NCBI RefSeq assembly: GCF_000227115.2 | Contig: NC_016488.1 | Location: 62,001 to 126,000 of the forward strand | DNA from: Naumovozyma dairenensis CBS 421 | Taxonomy: Eukaryota; Ascomycota; Saccharomycetes; Saccharomycetales; Saccharomycetaceae | DNA length: 64,000 nucleotides | Direction: 5' to 3' | Shown: piece after piece, positions 1 through 9,103 of the stretch | Layout of the letters: each line of letters opens with the position of its first letter | How positions within the stretch are numbered: the first letter of the stretch is position 1 | Made by a program: the position numbers and the translations under genes | The notes under the pieces: generated by a model | Told to the model about the DNA's origin: nothing | The model's database searches: none | What the model saw: only the letters and a program-made list of their open reading frames with translations

Positions 1-556
1 ATCCCATTTATATCTTCATTGGTTTCAAAATCCATAGCTTATTATTTTTAGTTATATATTATATTTTTCTCTATGCAAAATCGTTGAGAGAATAGTCGTG
101 TTAAAGGGGAAATAGTGCTATCTAAACTATAATGTTTGAGTCCTTTATTTTCCTTCGATTGATCAACGAGAACACTTACCGGGCGATTGGACGTGACAAT
201 GGTGGCAGAATTGAGTGTCACGAGAGCAAATTTCCTGGCTTGAATTGGCAATTTGAAGGGTACCTTTTGCTCTTGTTCCACTTATTCTTCACTTGTTTTA
301 CTGTTGTTTTGTTTTGTTTTGTTTTGTTTTGTTGTTGTTTGCCACCGTGGACAAAGGACATATTTCTTTGCTGGAACGAAAGCCGGGTGATACTTCGAAG
401 TTGAAATGGATATATCAACAACAACAACCACAACAACCAGGAAGATGAAAAGGAAGTGCAAGGACAAGTGCAAGATAATCAATTGAAGAGCTTTACTACT
501 GCTGGTTGTCGGTTACACTCACTTCATATATATTTTATATATTCCAGGAATCAATC
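1..556. other. Intergenic DNA upstream of GAB1
   Basis: No convincing gene. It holds a TTTTG pentanucleotide run (about 300-336), a CAA/ACC-rich stretch (about 415-440) and the GAB1 promoter. Short frames on both strands here lack ATG starts or are made of the low-complexity repeat. Confidence 0.5.
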
Positions 557-1741
557 ATGGTAATGCCCGTTAAGGAAAGTCATATAGTGCTTGGCTGCTT
601 TGTGAGCCGGTTGTTAGTCTCATTCGTATTCCCATCATTACAACATCAATTGGATCAATCTGTGGAATTCTCCACTCCAATGACATCTTTTAAATCTATC
701 CAAGAGGGTATATACATGTTTACAAAGGGACTGCCGACTTATAATGGCGGTGTGGTGCATCATTCACCAATATTAATATGGATGTTGTCCATATTACCAT
801 CTCAACTGTTTATCACCGTATTATATGCGGCAATAGACGCATATATTGCATTCCAAATACTACAAATCTCTAAACACTTGAAATATTGCAATTTACCAAA
901 TTACATCTTCGGTATTTTGTACGTTTTGAATCCACTCGTATTATTATCATGTGTGAGTAAATCATCTATTATCTTCACAAATGTACTCATAACAACCGCT
1001 CTATTACATGTTCTACAAGGAAATATCGTCTTCGCTTCGATGGCCATTGCAGCAGCCGGTTATTTGTCATTATATCCCATCTTATTGTTAGTACCATTAT
1101 TAGGAATGATTGCTTCATGGAAACGGAAAATACTATCAATAATTACCACCATAATAACTTTACAAATCTTATTGTTCATTAGTTATGAAATCAATGGTAG
1201 TTCATGGGACTTTATAGACTCTACATATGGGAAAATTTTGACATTTAGTAAAGTATTCCCCAATATTGGATTATGGTGGTATTTCTTCGTCGAAATGTTT
1301 GATGAATTTATCCCATTTTTCAAAAGTGTGTTCAATTTAATCGTATTGGTTTTCATTGTCCCATTTACAATAAGATTCAACCAACAACCATTATTTGCAT
1401 TCATTCTATGTCTCGGTTGGATTATCTTAACTAAGCCATATCCAACTCTAGGTGATGCTGGATTTTTCTTGAGTTTATTACCATTTTTCAATTCAATTTT
1501 TGGTTACTTGAGATATCCACTCTTGTCTACATTATTAATTCTTCATGCAGTTATATTATCACCAATTTTCTATCATTTATGGATAGATCTAGGTTCAGGG
1601 AACAGTAATTTCTTTTATGCTATAACATTGGTGTATGCTTTGGGTATCGCCTCCATTATCGCAGATTTAACTTGGGCAATGTTAAGAAATGAATATGATG
1701 AGGGAAAACCAAATTATAACGTTAAAGTGACTCAAATATAG
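557..1741 (+). CDS. GAB1: GPI transamidase subunit Gab1 (PIG-U orthologue)
   Basis: Gab1 is a polytopic ER membrane subunit of the GPI transamidase complex, which attaches finished GPI anchors to secretory proteins. The protein is 394 aa from the ATG at 557, the same length as S. cerevisiae Gab1. The frame is open further upstream but only from a non-ATG codon, so 557 is preferred; another ATG lies two codons downstream. Hydrophobic segments run through the whole protein, and the loop following the first segment carries the family-typical FKSIQEG and VVHHSPIL patterns. In S. cerevisiae GAB1 (YLR459W) is not next to SMX3, so this neighbourhood is rearranged. Identification rests on overall resemblance and length and is secure. 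Confidence 0.93.
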   Translation: MVMPVKESHIVLGCFVSRLLVSFVFPSLQHQLDQSVEFSTPMTSFKSIQEGIYMFTKGLPTYNGGVVHHSPILIWMLSILPSQLFITVLYAAIDAYIAFQILQISKHLKYCNLPNYIFGILYVLNPLVLLSCVSKSSIIFTNVLITTALLHVLQGNIVFASMAIAAAGYLSLYPILLLVPLLGMIASWKRKILSIITTIITLQILLFISYEINGSSWDFIDSTYGKILTFSKVFPNIGLWWYFFVEMFDEFIPFFKSVFNLIVLVFIVPFTIRFNQQPLFAFILCLGWIILTKPYPTLGDAGFFLSLLPFFNSIFGYLRYPLLSTLLILHAVILSPIFYHLWIDLGSGNSNFFYAITLVYALGIASIIADLTWAMLRNEYDEGKPNYNVKVTQI

Positions 1742-1829
1742 CTACATAATATGTATAAAAGAATGAGAAAAGATTTAGATTAGTTTTGAATAAAAATAAA
1801 GTCCGCAAGCATTACGTATTAGCATTCTA

Positions 1830-1943
1830 TTAAAATATCGAGATTCTCAATGTGGAAGCCTTAATCAACTCTTTCTTGTCCGTTTTATTCTCAAAGAAGA
1901 TTGTGTCGTTGTTGTTGTTATTGTTTTTGAAAAATGTCTTCAT
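1830..1943 (-). CDS. Possible small ORF or coding relic divergent from SMX3
   Basis: The minus strand encodes a 37-residue frame from an ATG at 1943 to a TAA at 1830-1832, with a hexa-asparagine run and a charged tail (KTDKKELIKASTLRIS). The same frame stays open upstream of this ATG for about 30 codons with a hydrophobic character (LVLVFLAEFF), then hits a stop near the SMX3 promoter. This could be the 3' end of a small membrane protein whose start is in another frame or exon, or a relic. I do not recognise the product. Confidence 0.2.
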   Translation of the reverse strand: MKTFFKNNNNNNDTIFFENKTDKKELIKASTLRISIF

Positions 1944-2117
1944 AGAAGATTCGAACAGAACATTAGTTACTGTAATGAAAAATTCAGCTAAAAAAACAAG
2001 AACAAGCCTTAAAGTAACAATACATCAGTAATATCCATGTTATTAGAGGAAACAAACAATAACTGAAATATTAGTATCCATTGCAATCAACCGGATAAGC
2101 TTATCAATTACATAGAA

Positions 2118-2527
2118 ATGTCTGAAGTATGTTTTTTATCTTTCCAAGGAAATTGTTTTCTAAATTATCATAAATCTGTTCAAAATACTAACATTAAAAA
2201 AAAATTACTTTTTGTTTTCCCTCTAAGTTTACACCTATTAATCCTAAACCATATTTACGTGAATTAGCACAAAAACCTATTGTTGTCACATTAAAATTCA
2301 ATAAGACACAATATAAGGGAACACTAGTATCGACAGATAATTATTTTAATATTCAATTAAGTGATGCAGAAGAAGTAGTGAATGGAGAATCTAAGGGTAA
2401 GATAGGTGATATATTCATTAGATGTAATAATGTTCTTTATATTGGTGAGGACTTAGAAAAGAAGAAGAAAGCTATTGTTGTACCGGAGGAACAAGAGAAA
2501 GTAGAACCCACTATAGCCCAGTCATGA
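2118..2527 (+). CDS. SMX3: Sm protein F (SmF), spliced gene with a 9-nt first exon
   Basis: SmF is one of the seven Sm proteins forming the heteroheptameric ring on U1, U2, U4 and U5 snRNAs. The gene must be spliced: exon 1 is ATG TCT GAA (2118-2126), the intron is 2127-2227, and exon 2 is 2228-2527. The product is 102 aa. The Sm1 and Sm2 motifs are clear (VTLKFNKTQYKGTLVSTDNY; then GDIFIRCNNVLYI, with the RNA-contacting RCNN). The first three residues MSE and the PINPKP stretch match S. cerevisiae Smx3, supporting the exon joint. The C-terminus is about 15 residues longer than in S. cerevisiae, Lys/Glu-rich. Without splicing, exon 2 has no in-frame ATG. Confidence 0.93.
2127..2227 (+). other. 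Spliceosomal intron of SMX3
   Basis: A 101-nt intron in phase 0 with a consensus 5' splice site GTATGT (2127-2132), a perfect branch site TACTAAC (2186-2192), a T-rich tract and a 3' AAG (2225-2227), 35 nt after the branch site. It interrupts the gene directly after the third codon, as is usual for yeast introns near the 5' end. Confidence 0.92.
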
Positions 2528-5065
2528 TTACACGATCGAGAGCGCTATGGTGGCAAAATTGAACATACTACAATGGGGTTCATATTACTGTCTAACTGAT
2601 GGAACTATCAGGGCTTCAAGTCCATGGTAAGATCAAGCCATGCGGTTAAGTAAATGGATAAGATGAAGTGAAAGTTAAGTGATTAATGCGGTTCATATAT
2701 ACCGGAAGCAACAATGAATTAGCTTAACGCAAAGCATACTTATTTATCTAGTTAATTCTGCTATTTTACAATTGGAACACACAACTTAACATTATCATGT
2801 GTGCAAAAGTATTACATGAAACGATACTTCCTATATCCTTTATTATATTAACTTTCCCTAGTTTTTGTATATCGAGACAATAATTACGCTCCACTTAGAA
2901 AAATTACGTATAATACAAATTGATTACTATTGTAGAAACTGTTATAAGAATGTATAATTGATCAAAACAACATGACGAAGAAAATTAAGTATACGTATGT
3001 TGCAAAATATCACACAACTGTTAGTTACGAGACCCAATAGGCAGTGGTCTTTCTACATCAAAGGCTCTGCGTCTCAACAAACCATAAAAATAGATGAAAA
3101 GACTATACTTCCTCTTGCCTTCAAAAAAAAGTCTTTTCTTCTACTCGACTATAAATATTCTTTGTCTATGCCTTGCAACGACTTGATACCGGATGATAGA
3201 CCGCAAGATTTACAACATTTAGCCCTTTTCAATAATTTTTCTTCTCATTCAAAAGCTATGTCTCCCTCGATTAAATAAGGATTCAGAATGTTATTCAAAA
3301 ATGTTCGTTGCATCAGTCCATTGAACGTTTTGGTAAAACAACCAAATAGATTAAAGTCCGTATTAGCGTACTCAAGTAATCTTTAAAAACTAGACTTAGT
3401 TATTCTGTGTTAGAAATCTAAATGCTCCTTTTTGATATAGTAGCAATTTTTCATATGACGTAACCCAATACATGGTCTTATAGCTAATCATTGACTATGG
3501 AAATTTCTCTATTATACTCGTAAAGTTTCTTTGAAACACTAAAAAGGCTAGCTTTGTTACCGGGATCCTCACCTATTGGAAATGGTAGCTACGTCATAGC
3601 ATTGGGCGTTACAGTAGCATTAATCATAGATGTTTAATTTGATTATTGTAAAATTCAGGAAGTTTATATTCTTTCCTCAATTCTCTTTGGAGCATCGTTT
3701 GCAGAAGAACCATAACCAGACCAGAGAGCAGAAATGTACAAGGCTGGTGAACTACCAATGAATTCTTGTAGAGCCCAGTTTATCAATGTATTTTCTTAGT
3801 ATACATTTCATGTTCTTGCTTTGTTTATTCTTGTACCCTTCAACCGTCCTCCAATGTGTACATATATTGAACTAAATTTAGCCATGACAAGAATTTATGT
3901 TAGAATGGGTTTACTACCACAACAGATTCCTAGCTGTGCTATGTGATATCTTCTCGTTCGTTATTGCTTTCAAGACATCGAATATGTGAACAAAATGAAA
4001 CAAATAACCGAATGATTCCAGCCTCTAAAAATACTAAACGTGGGACTAGAGGTCAACACATCATAGTCACCGGATTTTTGAAGATATTAGAAGCAGGGAT
4101 CGCATCTCTGAACAGAGCAGAAAAAGAAACTGAAGTCTCTGGGTAGATTTTCTTAGACGCCAAATATTGCAATTTACAGGAGGAATTCTTTCGATTCAAT
4201 TGCTTGTGCTTAGTTAATTTGTCGTAGGGGTGCCATTTTTCAAACCTTCTGCGGCATGCTGTATTTGGTAGTATTCGATCGCTTGATGTTTATACTATTG
4301 ATTGTAGATACTATTTAATCATCTCAGAACATTGGTCTGATCGACCTTGATATTAACTTACTTGTTTTACGAAAACATTATGTAAATGTAACTAATGGGT
4401 CAAGGTATGCGTATGCTTTCTGTTGTTCCTTTCATAGTGTCACTCGATAAGTCTATTTCTGACACTCATTCCCTTTAGTTTAGTCCATTTACGATTTAGC
4501 CTACATCAGATAATCCTGCCTCTTCGAGATTTTGTAACATGATATGCATTATTGTTGTATTGGCAATACACTATACGGTTTTTATTCAATAATTATCCAG
4601 AAGCTTCTCTAAGTTTTCGTAATATGTTATTTTGGATTATGTTGAGAGGGCAGCAATGCTTCTTGCATTTTTTGGCTCAAAAATTGGGATCGTGGACCAG
4701 TCGTTGTCACCTCTTTCACACAATGATTTGCTTTCGATAATATGCTCGGAGTAACTCAATTAATGTCACCATTAATGTATTATTTCCACACCAAAAGTTC
4801 TAATATTAACTTGTTTCATTTAAAACTCTTGATAACATTCTAATGTACAGCCTTTTTCTATAGATTCCTGAAATTTTGTCTTAAACCATACTGTTCATAA
4901 CTCTAGCATTCATATAGACACTATTCGCTACTGGTTTCCAAAGTTGTCAATGTAGTATTCTACAGCAATGTATATCAATATCAACTTGCAGTGCCTCTCT
5001 CTCTCTCTCTATAACATGAAATATCCCTAATTAGATTTGACACAGGAGTATAATCCTTTATTAGT
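2528..5065. other. Relic-rich intergenic region without an intact gene
   Basis: About 2.5 kb with no intact gene. Fragmentary frames at 2997-3278 and 3943-4146 (+) look protein-like but are short and surrounded by stops, so decayed genes are likely; I could not name a family. A perfect PACE-like GGTGGCAAA lies at 2549-2557 with no proteasome gene beside it. A CT dinucleotide run (about 4997-5012) precedes the family A gene. Confidence 0.45.
2997..4150 (+). pseudogene. Probable degenerate protein-coding relic, family unknown
   Basis: Several overlapping plus-strand frames carry protein-like composition but are broken by stops and frame changes. One segment at 2997-3278 encodes 93 residues, one around 3556-3635 reads like a small hydrophobic stretch (IGNGSYVIALG), and one at 3943-4146 encodes 67 residues. 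They may be remains of one transporter-like gene or of unrelated ones. I can support only that there is no intact ORF. Confidence 0.25.
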
Positions 5066-6052
5066 TTAATATGGCATATCTATACTATTTATAGGATAGT
5101 ATGGCAGGGCCCTGAGCAAGTTATCCGCTACAACTTCACCTTCACCTTCACCTTCTTTTTCATAATATAGGGCTTCCTTCTCGAGATCATTCAAGAGTAT
5201 AATAATTCTACCATGTTTTATTAGCCCATTTTGAAAGTATAGGAAAGCGGCAATTCTCCGGCACTTCAAATAACGGCTGGAGAAACTCGGTTGGTTCGAG
5301 AATATCTTACCTGAAGCAATAGTTATCGCTAGGGCCACAAATGATACCGCTATTGCAATATGATCAGGTCTATTAATTTCTACAATTACCCCACTTAACA
5401 TTACTGGAATACAGCAGAGGCCAACTATTGATGAACTCCAAACGATCCACCTTTGGTTAGATGTGAACCTCGAGTGGTTGTACATCGCCTCCTGCCATAG
5501 TATCTTCCTTTCAATTTCCCTTTTTAGAAAGGAAAAGAAAGCTGGTCTTCCTGGCCTTTCACCACAGATTGTTTTGCATAATTTTCTAATTTGTTCGGAA
5601 TTTATATCCAGCTCCCTTAGATTATGTCTGATGTCCGCATAAATCTTTATGTGGGTTTCACATTCAGGTAGAGTAATTGGAAGTGGTGAAGGTGCACGTT
5701 TTCTGAGAAAGGTTAGACACTTGATTTCATTATTCTTCAATATGTATTTCAATATAATGACCAGGTTTCTGGTATGGTTGCTCACAAAAGTCTGCTTGAA
5801 TATTTGGGTTATGAAGTGATGGTAGCGTGAAGACGTACCTAAAACTAACACGAAGTGTTGATAAAATATAAATATATCAATAACGTCTTGGGAAAGTATA
5901 GGTACGTCTTCATTGATTGTCCAGTATCGAAGTTGGCCAATATGATGTGCGATTTCAAAATAAAACCTATCAACGACGAAAATCCGTTTAATTTCATTAT
6001 TATATGGAATTCCATCGATTAGAATTAGCTGAGTTTCTACAAGTTGGGTCAT
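5066..6052 (-). CDS. Family A two-TM membrane protein, intact copy A1
   Basis: I do not recognise this family. From the ATG at 6052 the protein is 328 aa; the frame extends 10 codons upstream only through a non-ATG start. Residues 1-190 are predicted soluble (start MTQLVETQLIL). Two hydrophobic segments at about 202-225 and 231-251 are separated by a very short polar turn. They are preceded by a basic helix (KREIERKILWQEAM) and followed by a Tyr/Arg-rich helix (SSRYLKCRRIAAFLYF), then an acidic tail with a GEGEGE repeat. Three related broken copies lie at 19098-19830, 19833-20066 and 46579-47515. Only this copy is intact. A broken family B gene lies upstream on the same strand, ending 659 bp from this start. 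A conserved promoter block lies at about 6210-6260. Confidence 0.75.
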   Translation of the reverse strand: MTQLVETQLILIDGIPYNNEIKRIFVVDRFYFEIAHHIGQLRYWTINEDVPILSQDVIDIFIFYQHFVLVLGTSSRYHHFITQIFKQTFVSNHTRNLVIILKYILKNNEIKCLTFLRKRAPSPLPITLPECETHIKIYADIRHNLRELDINSEQIRKLCKTICGERPGRPAFFSFLKREIERKILWQEAMYNHSRFTSNQRWIVWSSSIVGLCCIPVMLSGVIVEINRPDHIAIAVSFVALAITIASGKIFSNQPSFSSRYLKCRRIAAFLYFQNGLIKHGRIIILLNDLEKEALYYEKEGEGEGEVVADNLLRALPYYPINSIDMPY

Positions 6053-6225
6053 TTCGATCGACTGGAATGAAAAAAAAAACACTTACTTCTAAAGTTTGAA
6101 ATAGAGTCAGGTTTGAGGTGTTGTAATATGTGGAAATGGAATGGAAACAAAACCAGACATATTAACAATACTTTATGTCGCTGCAATTTAAAACTCTTTA
6201 AAATGTCCACATCAACGTTATCACA

Positions 6226-6240
6226 TTTTGTGACACAAAT
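6226..6240 (-). promoter_or_regulatory. Double mid-sporulation (Ndt80 MSE-like) element upstream of A1
   Basis: TTTTGTGACACAAAT reads GACACAAAT on the plus strand (6232-6240) and GTCACAAAA on the minus strand (6226-6234). Both fit the Ndt80 consensus gNCRCAAAW. It lies about 175-190 bp upstream of the A1 start. The same element recurs at the same distance in two paralogous copies. Confidence 0.5.
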
Positions 6241-6710
6241 TTGAAAATTTAGGGCGCGCCGCGCTTGCAAAATGGGCCGGAGTTTGTTTGTTTTTCCACA
6301 AGGTGAAAGAATTCCGATTTCTGAGACCGAGCAATCAATGATAACAGCGATCATATTGAGAAGAGAAAGTATAATCTGCTTAAGTTAGTGGAAAGCTCAA
6401 CTTGAATGTATATCTCAGATTTCCAACATACTGCACTTCACCAACCTCCAGGCGAACATGATCTTGAATAGTGGGTTGTATTGCTTCTGGTTCAATAATC
6501 ATTACAGTTAGTCTTTACACATACGTAGTGACTTGTTAGTGTGTAGTGTGGTTATCCCTGTGTAGACGTCGATAATGTGAAAAACTTGATAGATCCCCTC
6601 CCCCTCCCCTATTATAGAAAGCTATCCTGGTTGCCAATGCAATCGCTCTCTCTCCCTGCAATTTAGAATAACCCTTTTTATCAGATATAAATATAAGTAA
6701 TATGCCACTA

Positions 6711-7670
6711 TTATGTAAACTCGGGAAATGGTGTCGTAATTTTATACCCAGTCTTACCCTTTCTATGAAACACTGGGTTCCTTTCCAAATGATCTTGTAA
6801 ATAGGACAAAGTGAAATAACTATTGGATCCCTCTATCATCTGATTAACCTTACAGACAAAATATTTTTGATAACAATGTCTCTCTGCCCACGTAACATCA
6901 TGTTCATGATAAACTTCGTTATATTCTTCCTTCCTATCTTGTAGAATGTTACCATTGTCATCAACATTCATGATAAATATTTCATATGGTGGGTCAAGGA
7001 AAACCATCAATATCGAGGGAAAACTAGGCATATATCCACGCTTAATTGCTCTATTTCTGTAGACAACAAACAGATCACGATATATAATGGCATCTGATTC
7101 TTGGAAATGATAAAAGAGAACTTGGCAAGGTACAGGAGCAAAATCAGAAGGTGGTAAAAATCCTACCTCATTCTCACTTAACAGCTCCGGCAAACGCGGC
7201 ATATCATTACACCGTTCCCAATCTCCATTATGTATATTTAAATTGGCGAAGATGTCCGAATTACTGGTAGGAATTTTATAGAGGGATAGTGATATGTTCA
7301 ACTCCAGCATGCCATCTTCACTAATAGCAGTAGAGAAATAAATCATTCTGTTGCCCATGTCAGGCCCTACCAGCATGTAGCAGTTGTAAGAAATTCCATT
7401 CTTGAGGAAGTATTGGGGANNNNNNNNNNNNNNNNNNNNTCGAACAACATCGTATTTTAAATAATGAAACCTAGCTCGTAAGGACAAACTTTAAAGGAGT
7501 TAGGGCTCATCAAGAATCCAGTACTTGACTGGTTTTTTGCAAAATGGTATCTTCCGTTTCAACTGGGTATATATGCGTAGAACCATATTCTTAGCTGCCT
7601 TTTCACGTAACACCAACCCCTGAGAAGTATTTGAGTTCGTTTTTTCCTGATAGTTGTAGTTATTTTTCAT
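6711..7670 (-). pseudogene. Family B gene, broken copy B1 (contains an assembly gap)
   Basis: Paralogue of the intact B2 gene at 48610-49602. The best start is the ATG at 7670, whose first about 50 codons align with the B2 N-terminus (YWILDEP shared). That frame then stops at CCC TAA. The B2-like reading continues in another frame (NSFK-type segment) and shifts again before a 20-N gap at 7420-7439. From about 7418 to the stop at 6711 the frame is open and closely resembles B2 (PSDF, LFYHF, VYRNRAIKRGY, PPYEIFI, DVTWAERHCYQ). At least two frameshifts outside the gap mark it as a pseudogene unless the draft is in error. No membrane segments. Function unknown. Confidence 0.7.
7420..7439. other. 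Assembly gap (20 N) inside B1
   Basis: Twenty ambiguous bases of conventional gap length interrupt the B1 coding region. Compared with B2, some coding sequence is missing here, so the true gap size is unknown. Confidence 0.95.
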
Positions 7671-9103
7671 TGCTTGTTCGCTTTTGTTGAAGCTGTATCC
7701 AAAATATTGCTAATACAGTAATTGACCTGACACCACTCTCTCCCATATTCAGCATCTAATATGTGGATTGAAAAACAATATGATTAGATTACACGAATAT
7801 ATTAATTTGAGCAATCATCAGTAATGCACTGCTCTGAAGCACACAATACACCTCTCAATCGATTGACTCTAGTACTCCTGGGTGTAGTTTTCACTCGAAC
7901 ATATTGCTGGAGGAAAAAACTAAAAAAGTATCCTCTTCTCACAAGTAGTTGGGTTGTCAACCCATACTCCTCAACGTAGCTATATGAAACCCCTGGATGT
8001 GTTGATGCAAAACATCCTGGTCAAAGTTTTATGGTAAGAGGTCCTCAAACTAAGACTGGGTACTCAGATATAATATATTCGTTATAGCAAGAGATATGGT
8101 ACCCTAGGATCGTATGTTTTTGCTGAAGGGAAGAAGCGTCTTGCGACACGGTAAAAGTTTATGTTCTTATCTGCCTATCGTTTGTTTATCAGTTAGAGGA
8201 ACCATATCCTTTGAGAAACGTTCGAGACTAATGATGGTGATACTGTTAGGGTAAAGTGATAGTCCAGATAAGTTGTCTGATAAAGTTATCGTATTCGTTT
8301 TCCCTTCTTCCTTCTTGTCCACGCTATATCATGTTCCTGGTAAGAGTTTCTAAGTAAGAGTACAACGCTAGGATTGATGTGTGGCATATTTTATCTTGAA
8401 CTTGTCATAGAGCCTTTTTCAATAGAGTCAGACAGAGCAAAGTGGCAGCATATCACTAAATAATTTACTGAAATATATGCATACAGTATTTTTTTACAAT
8501 TTGATTATCATTTAGGAGTGGATAGATACAAGCTTGATGGTAAAGTTGCATTTATTTAGCGTCAACGATGACCTCAAAACTATTACTCCATCATTATGTA
8601 TGTAATAAAAACAATCTTGATTATCTCTTTCTGGCCTTGTTTCCATAGAACCCCATACTTGCCAGCATTCTTGATAGACCTGTTGGAAATTGCTGTCATT
8701 AGTGGAAAAATCCTTGAATGAAAAATAAATAAAACATCGATAACAAAAATATGAATTAATACTAAAAACATCTACACACATTTTAGAACCACACCGACAA
8801 GAACGAAGTTTTTCTGTTCTGGCCCTTTTAAGATATTGGTGAAGCACAATTTTTTTCGTTCTAAAGTTAATATTTTGGAAAATTAAATATCAATCAAAGA
8901 CTCATCAAAGAACATAAAAAGAGTCCGAGATCACGTAAAGAATACTACTCCATTCAAAGAAATTAGTGAAGAGAGAACGCAGATTTATTAAGAGGAATTT
9001 GGAAAGGCCCAAGTCGAATCGTATTCATCAAAAGTTACAACGTATATTGCGAACCATCTAGCAAGCTAGATAAATCCATTACCAATCGAACAAGAAAAGC
9101 ACA
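7671..9103. other. Intergenic region between B1 and ORC4
   Basis: About 1.4 kb. The part at about 7950-8035 is clearly similar to the region upstream of B2 at about 49845-49915 (shared GTCAACCCATACT and GGATGTGTTGATG), showing that the duplicated module extends upstream of gene B. A minus-strand frame at 8512-8781 encodes about 89 Cys-rich residues without known homology and is probably not a gene. The last 200 bp form the ORC4 promoter. Confidence 0.5.

Noticed and set aside
282..482. Overlapping minus-strand frames near the left edge with a GTAAGT in one of them
   Set aside because: They lack ATG starts or are made of the TTTTG repeat, and no branch site follows the GTAAGT, so no gene or exon is called.
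6058..6090. GTAAGT...CCAG just upstream of family A starts, suggesting an intron
   Set aside because: The interval is only about 25-40 nt and has no TACTAAC, too short for a yeast intron.
8512..8847. Cys-rich 111-codon minus frame upstream of ORC4
   Set aside because: Begins with GTG, matches no family I know, and is not clearly shared with the module copy at 49.9-50.5 kb.
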